Below, piece by piece: positions 23,274 to 31,600 of a stretch of 64,000 bases of DNA. The position numbers were made by a program, and so were the translations under genes. The notes beneath the pieces are model-generated. The model ran no database searches, was not told where the DNA came from, and was given only the letters and a program-made list of their open reading frames with translations. This DNA is from Pseudonocardia hierapolitana (GTDB lineage Bacteria; Actinomycetota; Actinomycetes; Mycobacteriales; Pseudonocardiaceae). Numbering within the stretch: the first letter of the stretch is position 1; each line of letters begins with the position of its first letter. Location: the NCBI RefSeq assembly GCF_007994075.1, contig NZ_VIWU01000001.1, positions 6,510,001-6,574,000 on the forward strand, written 5' to 3'.

Positions 23274-23330
23274 CTGAACTTCGGGATCGGGTGAGCCGTC
23301 GGGCTTCCGCTTTCGGCAACGACTCTCCCG
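23143..23330 (+). pseudogene. ATP-dependent DNA ligase, N-terminal remnant
   Basis: From GTG at 23143 the frame reads SELPGIAGIEYPVRPMLAVP and then WAAEPKLDGF, the motif I region with the adenylated Lys (EPKxDG). A TGA at 23275-23277 follows after LD, and the frame then continues TSGSGEPSGFRFRQRLSRE. A related remnant at 39.6 kb has TGG at the same place, so this is a nonsense mutation. CATAGAGT just upstream could be its old -10 box. The gene's C-terminal part lies 3 kb downstream (26362-27000), beyond an inserted gene. Confidence 0.7.
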
Positions 23331-23623
23331 CGAATGAGCAGCCGCGCCCTGATCAGGAGCGCACCCTCAACAGGCAGCGCACCGCGACTCCGCGTCCACG
23401 GCGCTAGAGCCGGGCGTTCCAACTGCGGTCTTCTTTGTCGCGCTCAGCAAGCGGACTGCAATCATCCTGCCTCCTTTGAAAGAATTGACCTGCATTGGCA
23501 CTGTTCCGAGGCGGTGGGCACGGCAGAGCGCACCCTCGGCTGCGCCGTCTATTCGCCGGAAGGAGCGGGAGGCGGGTGCGGTAATGCTAACCTTCGGACT
23601 TCTGAGCGTATCAGCGGACCGCC
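23331..23623. other. Degraded stretch between ligase remnant and GMC gene
   Basis: No supported gene. A few residues in changing frames (for example LCRAQQADCNHPASF near 23440-23485) could be further ligase debris, but the match is too weak to call. Confidence 0.3.
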
Positions 23624-26104
23624 TTAGAGTGCCTGGAGTTGAATATTGCGGAAGGCGACAGCGCCGGTATGAGCTTGGAGTCCGACGAAACTGGGCGAGT
23701 CGGGCTTGCTCGGCAGGCCGCGTCCAGGGCTCGGGTTGTTGAATTGTGTTACCTGCACGCCATTGAGATGAACGGTGTAGGTCTGACCCTGGACGCGCAT
23801 CTCGTAGGCGTTCCATTGTCCGACTGGTAGCGCCGGCTGGAGATTGAAAGCCTGATTGGGCTCGCCGTAAATCGCCCCGGTCCGGTGCTGGTCGGCGCCG
23901 TCCGGTGCGCCGGTTTCGTCAATTTGGATCTCGAATCCGAAGTCGACCGCAACGTAAGCAGTGTTGTTATAGCCCTTGCTATTCGGGTTGGGGAAACGGA
24001 TGAAGACTCCGGAGTTGTTGTTGGGCTGCGCGAGTCGCCATTCGCAGCGGAGAATGAAGTCCGCCGGGGCTGGAGTAGTGGACCACAGCAGCCCGAGGTC
24101 TCCGCCGGGGTTGGCCTGCAAGACGCCGTTCGTGGCCACGAAGGTGCCTTGGCCGGCCATCTCCCACCCGTCGAGGTTGGTGCCATTGAACAGGTCGCGG
24201 GGCGCCTCGCCTGGCCTGGGGGCGACCGGGATCAGGTGGTTGGCCAGTCGGCGACCGAGGGCGATGCTGGTGAGCATCGGGTTGGGTGAGCCCACGGTGG
24301 GCTGGAGGGCGGGTCCGAGGGCATAGCAGTTGGCCACGGCATGGAAGCGGGCGTTGCTGTCGGTCACCGAGCTGCCCGGGTCGTCGCCCATCCTTAGCGT
24401 GCCGGCCTCGTGGTGAGTGGTGCCCAGGCCGTCGTGGCGTTGCGGGCCGGCGAGCACGGTGGAGGGCGCCTGTCCGGCCTGTACCGGCACGAAGCCGTTG
24501 GGGGTCTGGACCTCGTAGGGGCTGCCGCCGGCGAAGACCCGCGCCGTCTGGTCAGCGGCGGTATCCATGGCCTGCCAGAGCAGGTTGTCCCTGGCGGTGG
24601 GCTGGAGCTGCACGAAGGCGCGCTGGTCACCGAATAGGGGGTCGATCTCGGAATCCTGACCGACGAAGCTGTTCGGGTTCTGTGGTTCCATCTCGCCGAT
24701 GCTGCGGATGGTAATGACGACGTGGGTGTCGGAGGCCGACATGAACCGATTCAGGGTGTCGATGTCGGGAATCTTCTTGAATAGCTCGGCCTCGGAGTCG
24801 GTGCCGAGCGCGCCGAGGCCGGCGGCGGTGATCTGCATGTGGAAGTGGCCGACGTCATTGCCGGCGAACTGATGGCGACACTTGCAGAACAGCGCTGCCG
24901 CCTGCAGGTTGGGCTCGGCTCCCGCCAGGTTCGCCAGCGCGTTGCGGGGAATGCGGATGGTGAGGTTCGAGCGCAGGTGGGCCATCAAATTGCGGCCGAT
25001 TTCCTGCGCCCCGGGCAGCCCGCCGAACGAGTTGAGGGCGAGCCGAGCGCTCTCGATCGTGCCGAGTGCCACGATCACCTTGCCGTTGGCCGGCACCTGC
25101 ACCAGCCCCTGATTGGTTTCCACCGCGGCGACCCGGCCGCCCTGAACTTGCAGCCGGTTGACGTGGCAGTTGGGCACCACCATGAGCCGCTTGCGCGTAT
25201 CGTTGTTGGCCTCGTTCTGGGCGGATCTGGCTGCCTTCATCAGAAGCGGGAGGCTGCTGAACTTGTTGAACGGGAAGAACCCCGGCAGCGTCTGGCCTTG
25301 GACGGCCAGCGGCGCCTCCAGTTTGAGCAGGTTCTTCAGCTCCTGAACCGACAGGCCGGCCGTTCCGAGCGGGTTGCCGAGCAGCTCGCGAAGCGCCGCG
25401 GCGGCGGCGTTCGGGTTACCGCGCAGCACTGGGCGGTCGGGCAGGTTGCCTAATGGGATCGCGTCGACGACGGCGCCGTTGTTGACTCCGGAGAAGAGGG
25501 TTTGGCGGAGCGCGTTCTGCAGTGACCCGAAGATGAAGTCGTTGGTCTCCTCGGTACCGATCTGCGCAGCGCTCTCGGCAAAGTAGCGGTTATTGAGATC
25601 GTCGACCACTGCTTGGGGCCAGCGGCCGGACGCGTTCGCGGCGGTCGGCATCTCGTCATCGAGGAGCTGCGGGGACCAGCCACCGAAGAACAGGGACCGG
25701 CCGCCCAGGCAGTAAGCGAGCCCTTGGAACGGTGTGCTGGAGTGCCATGCCAGCCCCCACACCTCGGCCCGCGGCTGCCCATCGAGGCCCTGGCTGCGCA
25801 GCTGCGCGATGCTCGTCGCCGGCGGCGGGACGCCCAGCCACTGCAGCGGCATATTCTGCACGTGCTCGGGCAGGGCCAGCGGGCCGCCCTCAAGCACAAG
25901 GATCCGGTGCACCCGAGCCTGATCGTTGGTAAACAGATCCTGAGCCAACGCGCCGCCGAAACTGCCGCCACCGACTACGATCAGGTCGAACGGCCGCCCG
26001 CCAAGCGCGACGCTCATCATCGCCTCGTCGAGCCCGTTGCAGACGTAGCGACCGGGGATGTCGATGGAGAAGTCGGTCCGTTGGGGTCGTGGACTAGTCG
26101 GCAT
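23624..26104 (-). CDS. GMC-family oxidoreductase fused to DUF1080 (3-keto-disaccharide hydrolase-like) domain
   Basis: An 826-residue fusion. Residues 35-640 are a GMC flavoenzyme: FDLIVVGGGSFGGALAQDL FAD motif near 40, a middle substrate region, HHEAGTLRMGDDP near 575 (active-site His motif), and the closing GSPNPMLTSIALGRRLANHL. Residues 650-826 are a DUF1080 jelly-roll (RDLFNGTNLDGWEMAG, FILRCEWRLAQPNNNSGVFIRF, GEPNQAFNLQP), a family that cleaves 3-keto-disaccharides. No signal peptide is seen. GGAGGGG precedes the ATG. One polypeptide may thus oxidise a glycoside and hydrolyse the keto product. GC is lower than its neighbours and it splits a ligase gene, both pointing to acquisition. Confidence 0.85.
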   Translation of the reverse strand: MPTSPRPQRTDFSIDIPGRYVCNGLDEAMMSVALGGRPFDLIVVGGGSFGGALAQDLFTNDQARVHRILVLEGGPLALPEHVQNMPLQWLGVPPPATSIAQLRSQGLDGQPRAEVWGLAWHSSTPFQGLAYCLGGRSLFFGGWSPQLLDDEMPTAANASGRWPQAVVDDLNNRYFAESAAQIGTEETNDFIFGSLQNALRQTLFSGVNNGAVVDAIPLGNLPDRPVLRGNPNAAAAALRELLGNPLGTAGLSVQELKNLLKLEAPLAVQGQTLPGFFPFNKFSSLPLLMKAARSAQNEANNDTRKRLMVVPNCHVNRLQVQGGRVAAVETNQGLVQVPANGKVIVALGTIESARLALNSFGGLPGAQEIGRNLMAHLRSNLTIRIPRNALANLAGAEPNLQAAALFCKCRHQFAGNDVGHFHMQITAAGLGALGTDSEAELFKKIPDIDTLNRFMSASDTHVVITIRSIGEMEPQNPNSFVGQDSEIDPLFGDQRAFVQLQPTARDNLLWQAMDTAADQTARVFAGGSPYEVQTPNGFVPVQAGQAPSTVLAGPQRHDGLGTTHHEAGTLRMGDDPGSSVTDSNARFHAVANCYALGPALQPTVGSPNPMLTSIALGRRLANHLIPVAPRPGEAPRDLFNGTNLDGWEMAGQGTFVATNGVLQANPGGDLGLLWSTTPAPADFILRCEWRLAQPNNNSGVFIRFPNPNSKGYNNTAYVAVDFGFEIQIDETGAPDGADQHRTGAIYGEPNQAFNLQPALPVGQWNAYEMRVQGQTYTVHLNGVQVTQFNNPSPGRGLPSKPDSPSFVGLQAHTGAVAFRNIQLQAL

Positions 26105-26361
26105 GATTCCCCTCCGAGACTGCTCAATCTGGCGCTCGTCCAGTGGTCCGACACATCCCCGGCGCTCGCGCAGACTTGCGTCAGGACCGAGTGCGACGTC
26201 GTCCAGCCCGATACCTCTCGGGCCTCTTGGCCACCCGTTTGGGCCAACGATGAGAGACAGTCGGAGCCGTCGGCACGCCGTGCTCGCCTCCGTCGGCGAT
26301 CGGGAGGGGACGTGGGCGCCCCGCACGCTTGACGCTGGTGGGCAGCCATCCTCGCCATCGC

Positions 26362-27000
26362 CGGCACCGACACGTGCGCTCGAAGCCCTACGCCGCCCGT
26401 CGGGCCGTTCTGGAGGACCTCCTGGGCGGCAGCTCCCGCACGGCCTCGTCCTGATGCCCATGACCATCGGCCTCGACGTCGCCCGCGCTTGGATGCGCAA
26501 CCACACCAACGCTGGAGTCGAAGCGGTGGTCGTCAAGCACCTCGCCCACACCTACCGCCTCGGCGAAGGCCGGCCTTGGTTGAAGATCCGCACCAGCTGC
26601 CGCTGAAGCCACCGTGGGCGGGGTACTCGGCTCGCTCGAACGCCCCGAAGCACTCATCCTCGGCCGACCCGACCCGACCCGACCCGACCCGACCCGACCC
26701 GACCCGCACGGCCGGCTGCGGGTCGTCGGCCGTACCGGGCGCCTGTCACCCGCGGCGCGCACCGAGATCGCCGCCCTGCTGACACCCATAGCCACCGTCC
26801 ACCCCTGGCCGCCGACCATCCCGTCCAGCTGGTTCGGACAGCTTCCCAGCAAACCGGCCACCGACCAGCCCGTCCTGCCGGATCGGGTCGTCGAGCTCGA
26901 CGTCGACACCGCCTTCGAACATCACCGGTGGTGCCATGGAGCGCGGTTCGTCCGTGTCCCCTCGGACCTACATCCCGCGGACGTTCCGACGTTGGCCCCC
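26362..27000 (+). pseudogene. ATP-dependent DNA ligase, C-terminal remnant with frameshifts
   Basis: Three successive frames give consecutive ligase segments: RSKPYAARRAVLEDLLG, then LMPMTIGLDVARAWMRNHTN and VEAVVVKHLAHTYRLGEGRPWLKIR (motifs around the second half of the adenylation domain), then TVGGVLGSLERPEALILGRP and HPWPPTIPSSWFGQLP with VVELDVDTAFEHHRWCHGARFVRV (OB-fold). At least two frameshifts, near 26425 and 26600, break it. It contains a (GACCC)8 tract. With the 5' piece at 23143 it reconstructs most of one ligase gene with a 3 kb interruption. Confidence 0.75.
26666..26705. repeat. Pentanucleotide tandem repeat (GACCC)8
   Basis: Eight uninterrupted copies of GACCC within the ligase remnant, coding a DPTRP period. 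As five is not a multiple of three, gain or loss of a unit shifts the frame. It sits where the ligase normally has a short ILGRPDxxGRL segment, so it is an expansion inside a former coding region. Confidence 0.9.
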
Positions 27001-27229
27001 TGCCGGACGCCAGACATGCGGAGCTCAGTGAATTGCTAGTCGCTGCATCGCCCGAGTGGAGCGCATGCGTGTCCGACTGTTATCCGCCAGCAGTGATCCT
27101 TAACGCGCGCCTTCACGAGATTGCCGCAGCGCTCAGTCCCGTCAGGCTCCGATGAGTTCCAGCCGGGTTGCGAGTCTGATCTGGTGAGCGACCGGCACGG
27201 AGCCGATCGGTCCACCACCGGAGGTCACC

Positions 27230-27652
27230 ATGTCCGCCATCACCGCCACCCCCACCGCCGCCACCTCGTCCGTCCCGACGGTCGGCTCGCTCCTGCGGGA
27301 CGGGGCCGTCGCCACCGTCCTCGCCGCGGTCGCCACCGCGGCCGTCGCCGCCGCCGGTCAGGCGGTCGGGTTCAGCCTCGACGTCGCCGGCGCGTCGATC
27401 CCGGCGTCCGGGTTCGCCACCCTGACCGTCATCTTCTCGGTCATCGGCCTGCTCATCGCCGTGGGCCTGCGCCGGTTCGCCCGCCGCCCGCGCACCACCT
27501 GGATCCGCACCACCGTGGCTCTCACCGTTCTCTCCCTGGTGCCGGACGTGCTCGCCGACGCCGCCACCAGCACCAAGGTGCTCTTGATGGTGACGCACCT
27601 GGTGGCCGCCGCGATCGTGATCCCCGCGGTCGCCCGCCGGCTGCGCGCCTGA
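27230..27652 (+). CDS. DUF6069-like membrane protein
   Basis: A 140-residue protein with four membrane helices: VATVLAAVATAAVAAAGQAVGF, ASGFATLTVIFSVIGLLIAVGL, TTVALTVLSLVPDVL and LLMVTHLVAAAIVIPAVA. The pattern, with a mid loop FARRPRTTWIRTT and PDVLADA in the third helix, matches small actinobacterial DUF6069 proteins. The ATG follows CCGGAGGTCACC. It is monocistronic, and its function is unknown. Confidence 0.75.
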   Translation: MSAITATPTAATSSVPTVGSLLRDGAVATVLAAVATAAVAAAGQAVGFSLDVAGASIPASGFATLTVIFSVIGLLIAVGLRRFARRPRTTWIRTTVALTVLSLVPDVLADAATSTKVLLMVTHLVAAAIVIPAVARRLRA

Positions 27653-28313
27653 CGCCGTACCCGTACTGGATCTCGTCGAGGTCGCCGGCCCGTCGCCGGT
27701 GGACCGGCGCAAGCAAGGAGCATGAAATGGCGTGCCGGCGACGTCGATCCGCAGTGGTCGCTGGGCGTCAAACAGGAGCGAATCTGGAGCGGCATGCCCC
27801 CGGCTTTGGCTGGACCGGCATATGAGGTCGATTTCCTTGTCTGGATCTCACCAAATGGGCCAAGGGTGGCCGACGTCGCATGGGGTCGGTTAGGGCATCG
27901 GAGCCGTCGCGACGCCGTGTTGCTCCCGTCAGACCCCACCGTGGTGGTGACGCTGTAGGGACTGCGGGCGGGATCGACGACCCGCGCCAGCACGACTCCG
28001 CGATCAACGGTCTGCTCCACGAGCTGCGCAAGCGGGGAGCGTCACGTCCGACTACAGCGGTCGGCGGCGCGAACCGCGGGTGGCGCACGTCGTCGAGCAG
28101 ACCACGATCGACTGGATCGACGGCGGGCCGCACCTCAAGGCCTACGTCACCGTGCCCTTCGGGACGCTCGTGACGGCGGTGTCGATGACCAGATGCCTCC
28201 GGTCCCGCGGTTTCGTACTCGCGCTGGACCACCTGCTGCCAGTTCGGGAGCGTCAGGCCGGGAACGTCGACGGTGCGGTTCTCGACCCGGGCGTGATGCT
28301 CGTGCGGAGGGGC
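27653..28313. other. Intergenic or degraded stretch without a supported gene
   Basis: 660 bases. A frame from ATG 27722 (about 78 residues) has an AAGGAG site but no recognisable family. Other frames are short and interrupted. The stretch looks like decayed coding DNA. Confidence 0.4.
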
Positions 28314-29095
28314 TCAGCTCGCGGCGCCGCTCATCGCCTGCCGCAACGCGAGGGCGTGGTCGGCGAGGAACTGCGAGAAGGTCCGTGGCGGGAACCCCGT
28401 GAGCTCCCGCACCGCAGGGGTCGTCCCTGCGAGCGCCCCGGCGGCGACGTCGGCGGCGAGCGCGGCGACGTCGGCGGAGAACCGCTCGGGCAGGCCATGC
28501 GCACGCAGCGCCGCGGCCATCTCCGCGGGTGCCATGTCCACGTAGGACACGGTGCGGCCGGTCACGGCCGAGATCTCGGCGGCGATCTCCTCGTGCGACA
28601 GGGCTGCCGGCCCGGTGAGGACGTGGGTGCCGCCGCGGCGCGCCGGGTCGGTGAGCACGGTGGCGGCGCACGCGGCGATGTCGGCGCAGTCGACATAGGA
28701 GATGCGCCCGTGGCCGTAGGCGCCCACGAGGTCGCCGTCCGCGGTGAACGCCCCGGCCCCGGTGACGAAGTTCTGCATGAACGCGTTCGGCTGCAGCACG
28801 GTGGCGGCGAGCCCGGATGCGGCGAGGTGGCGCTCGATCTCGCCGTGCGCGCCCTCCGCGAGCAGCCGGCCGGGCGCCGCCCGCCACACCGAGATCTTGA
28901 CGACGTGCCTGATCCCCGCGGCCGCGGCGGCGTCGATCGCGGCGATCTGCCGGCGGACCATCGGTTGCGGGCCGTCGGTGGGCTCCGCGCCCCCCGCGTT
29001 GAGGAAGAGCTGGCCGGCGCCGGCGAAGGCGGCCGCGAGCGATGACGGTTGTCGAAGTCGCCGTGGACGAGCGGGCAGTCCAGGTCCGCGGTCCG
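28314..29095 (-). pseudogene. NmrA-like NAD(P)-binding reductase, 5'-truncated and frameshifted
   Basis: About 250 codons of an NmrA/SDR_a-type protein. The segments SSLAAAFAGAGQLFLNAGG, IRHVVKISVWRA, LQPNAFMQNF, ISYVDCADIAACAATVL and GPAALSHEEIAAEISAVTGR are clear. Upstream, another frame supplies DLDCPLVHGDFDN, so a one-base deletion near 29045 separates them. The N-terminal GATGxxG NAD-binding motif is missing altogether, replaced at about 29095 by an oppositely oriented gene fragment. The protein cannot be functional. Confidence 0.7.
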
Positions 29096-29096
29096 G

Positions 29097-29389
29097 GGTC
29101 GCGCACCATCGCGCGTAACGGTTCGGTCGGGCAGCAGCGCCTGCTCGATCTCGCCGCCCGAGGCGACGTGCTCGACTCCTGCCTGTACACGGCACCGGGC
29201 CGCTACGGGGGCGGTGGCGCGGGCACGACCTGGCTGGTGGGCTCGGCCGAGGACGTCGCCGCCGCGTTGCGCCGCTACGCCGACCTGGGCGTCACCCACT
29301 TCGTCCTCTCCGACACGCCCTACCGGCACGAGGTCGCCCGTATCGGTGACCGGTTGCTGAGCCTGCTCCGCACACCGCAGAAGGTCTGA
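29097..29389 (+). pseudogene. LLM-class flavin-dependent oxidoreductase, C-terminal fragment
   Basis: The plus frame reads SRTIARNGSVGQQRLLDLAA, then RGDVLDSCLYTAPG, GGGGAGTTWLVGSAEDVAAA and LGVTHFVLSDTPYRHEVARI to a stop. This is the end of a luciferase-like/SsuD-type monooxygenase (the GGGGxxTxLVGSxExVA pattern). About 280 N-terminal residues are missing. It abuts the broken NmrA gene head to head, so both lost their 5' ends at one junction. Confidence 0.7.
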
Positions 29390-29503
29390 GACCGCAGCGC
29401 TGAGCAACTCGTCGAAATGTCCGGGAGCAGACGCGGGCCCGCCGGTAACGGATTTCTGGCATTCGCGATCGCCGGCACATCCAGTTGAGCCGTACGCCCG
29501 TGC

Positions 29504-29923
29504 TCACCCAGCGCCAGCCGCCATTCCTGGGCCCATCCGCATGGCCGCCCGATACATCGTGAACAGGTCCAGCAGCGAGGCCTCGTATCGCGCCGCGGAC
29601 GAGGACGAGTCGGGCCCAACCGTCCGAAGCCATCCCTGGCGGCGTGTCAGCTGCCGCCCGGCGGCCGCGAGCGCGGAACTCGTCGACGGCGCGACCTCGC
29701 CCGCCCCGGTCAGATCCACCAGCACGAAACGTGCACCGCCGATCAGCAGCCCATCCACTCTCTGTCGCAACTCGGCGACGCCCTCGTCGCCACACACACC
29801 GATCACCTCGACGAAGGCATGGTCCCGATCCGGCTGAACGGACATGATCCGCACGCCCGATCGGTCGCGAGCGCTGTTCTCCGGCTGCACGGCTCCGCGC
29901 ATGGTGTCCCCTATAGCTGGCAA
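29504..29923 (-). CDS. STAS-domain anti-sigma-factor-antagonist-like protein
   Basis: About 139 residues; the ATG at 29923 or a later one at 29845 (MSVQPDRDHAF) could start it. The STAS core has HAFVEVIGVCGDEGVAELRQ, LLIGGARFVLVDLTGAGEVA and PSTSSALAAAGRQL. The Ser in APSTSSAL lies where antagonists are phosphorylated. It ends LLDLFTMYRAAMRM, shared with a paralogue at 52945-53376. No partner anti-sigma kinase is nearby. It is probably a small cytoplasmic regulator of stress or light signalling; the partner is unknown. Confidence 0.7.
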   Translation of the reverse strand: MPAIGDTMRGAVQPENSARDRSGVRIMSVQPDRDHAFVEVIGVCGDEGVAELRQRVDGLLIGGARFVLVDLTGAGEVAPSTSSALAAAGRQLTRRQGWLRTVGPDSSSSAARYEASLLDLFTMYRAAMRMGPGMAAGAG

Positions 29924-30234
29924 GCATGAACGTGCGGAGCGCCGGACGAAAGATCAAAGCCCGGGGACCAGGGACCGTGACAATGCCCGCGCGTGCGCTC
30001 ACTCGGCAGCGGCGATTGGACCGCTGTTCAAGGATGCTACGAGGGCCGGACGGCGACGGCAACACGGCGATGAGCCTCGCCTCCGACAACCCCGCAGCGC
30101 GCCTCCGAGCCGCCCACCTCCGCTCGACCCTCCTGCATCGGCAACGCGCGCGAATCCGAATGGTTCGAATGCCCGCGCTGCACCGGCAAGCCGTTGCGAG
30201 TTTCATTGAGCAACGACCGCGCCATGTGATTGCG
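29924..30234. other. Intergenic stretch without a supported gene
   Basis: 310 bases between two convergently or independently transcribed minus-strand genes. I see no gene. Open frames here have no ribosome site or family resemblance. Confidence 0.4.
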
Positions 30235-31212
30235 TCACACCGTGACGACGACTTTGCCTTGGGCATGCCCGTCGATCAGGTATCGGATGGCGGCGGGGGT
30301 CTCGCTCAGCGGGTAGATGCGGTCGATGGCCGGAGTTACCTCATCGGACTCGATGAGGTCGGTGAGCACCATGAGGTCGGACGCGTTCTCCGAGTTGGCG
30401 AGCATGGTCAGCGTCTGCCGCACGAAGCGGGACAGCAGCGGCGCCCGTAGCGACCGGTCGAAGCCGCCCAGCCATCGTCCGCCGGTCTCCGACCCGATGA
30501 TGACCAACCTGCCCGTCGCGGTGAGGGCGCGCCGCAGGTGGGTCAGCGAGCGGTGCCCGCCGATGTCGAGAACGACGTCGTAGCGTTGCCCGTCGTCCGC
30601 GATGTCGCCGACGGCGTAGTCGATGACGTTGTCCGCGCCCAGGGAGCGGACCAGGTCCACCTTCGCCCTGCTGCACACCCCGGTGACGTGCGCTCCGTAC
30701 GCTCTCGCGACCTGCACGGCGAACGTCCCGACGCCTCCCGAGGCGCCGATGATCAGCACCTTCTGTCCCGGCTGCACCTGCCCACCGTCGCGGACTGCCT
30801 GCAGGGCGGTGAGGCCCGAGATCGGGACGGCGGCAGCCTGCTCCGCTGACAGGTTTCTCGGCTTCGGTGCGAGCTTGTCCGCGGTGGCCACGGCGTACTC
30901 GGCGAAGGCACCGTCGGCGACGCCGTACACCTCGTCGCCGGGCCGCAGTCCGGTCACGTCCGCGCCGACCGCCTCGACGCGCCCCGCGACATCCGAGCCG
31001 CGGACCCTGGTCCTGGGCGCCCGCACCCCGCAGTAGCCGATGACGCGCAACAAGTACGGCAGGCCGGTCATCAGGTGCCAGACGCCCCGGTCCACGCCGG
31101 CAGCGCGCACCCGCAGCAGCACCTCGCCCTCGCCGATCTCGGGTCGGTCGATCTCGGCGAGGCGCATGACGTCCTCGGCCTCACCGTAGGAGTCCTGCAC
31201 GATCGCCTTCAT
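30235..31212 (-). CDS. NAD(P)-dependent zinc-type alcohol dehydrogenase / quinone oxidoreductase family
   Basis: A 325-residue MDR-family enzyme starting MKAIVQDSYGEAEDVMRL. It has the GroES-like N-terminal half (LLRVRAAGVDRGVWHLMTGLPYLLR, GSDVAGRVEAVG, LRPGDEVYGVADG) and the Rossmann half (GQKVLIIGASGGVGTFAVQVARAYGAHVTGV, LGADNVIDY). Zinc-binding Cys residues are absent, so it belongs with the zinc-free quinone reductase-like group. The start is the ATG at 31212. Upstream lies the SnoaL remnant on the same strand. It likely reduces an enone or quinone with NADPH. Confidence 0.85.
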   Translation of the reverse strand: MKAIVQDSYGEAEDVMRLAEIDRPEIGEGEVLLRVRAAGVDRGVWHLMTGLPYLLRVIGYCGVRAPRTRVRGSDVAGRVEAVGADVTGLRPGDEVYGVADGAFAEYAVATADKLAPKPRNLSAEQAAAVPISGLTALQAVRDGGQVQPGQKVLIIGASGGVGTFAVQVARAYGAHVTGVCSRAKVDLVRSLGADNVIDYAVGDIADDGQRYDVVLDIGGHRSLTHLRRALTATGRLVIIGSETGGRWLGGFDRSLRAPLLSRFVRQTLTMLANSENASDLMVLTDLIESDEVTPAIDRIYPLSETPAAIRYLIDGHAQGKVVVTV

Positions 31213-31259
31213 CGCCACCGCCTCGGCCGTCCCGTGTCCCGTCGCACGGTTGCGCTCCT

Positions 31260-31600
31260 CAGTACTGATGACTCTCCCATCTCTCCGCTGGTTGCGATGG
31301 CGGTCGTTCTGCGGCGCGCCAATCTTCGTCTGCGCGACGGCCCGTTCGCCGACGACGTCGGCGGTCTGCCCGCCCAGGAAGTGCAGGATGCTCCCCCCGG
31401 CTCTCGAAGCCGGCCTGCTGGCTGCGATGAAGTCCGGGGCGGGCCCCTGGAACCACGTCGCGGTCATCCAGCCCTCGTCGGGGTCCCACACGGTGGCGAA
31501 GCGGGTCCCAGCCACCCGCGTCGCGCCGCAGCACCCCGGTTCTCGGCCAGCTCGCGCAGCGCCCATCTGTTCTCGTGGTTCGTCGCCACCTCGTCGCGTC
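31260..31600 (-). pseudogene. Broken paralogue of the SnoaL-like gene at 44357
   Basis: Read across frames on the minus strand it gives RDAGGWD, FATVWDPDEGWMTATWFQGP, DFIAASR and ILHFLGGQTADVVGERAVAQ. These align nearly residue for residue with RDAGDWERFATAWDPIDGWM, TATWFQGPATEFIAASR and ILHFLGGHTSDVVDDRAIAQ of the intact gene at 44357-44989. At least two frameshifts (near 31525 and 31405) and loss of the C-terminal half make it a pseudogene. It indicates a second, decayed copy of that catabolic locus. Confidence 0.75.

Noticed and set aside
23476..23742. Plus-strand frame of 88 codons between the ligase remnant and the GMC gene
   Set aside because: It overlaps the 3' end of the GMC-DUF1080 gene in antisense and shows no family or ribosome site.
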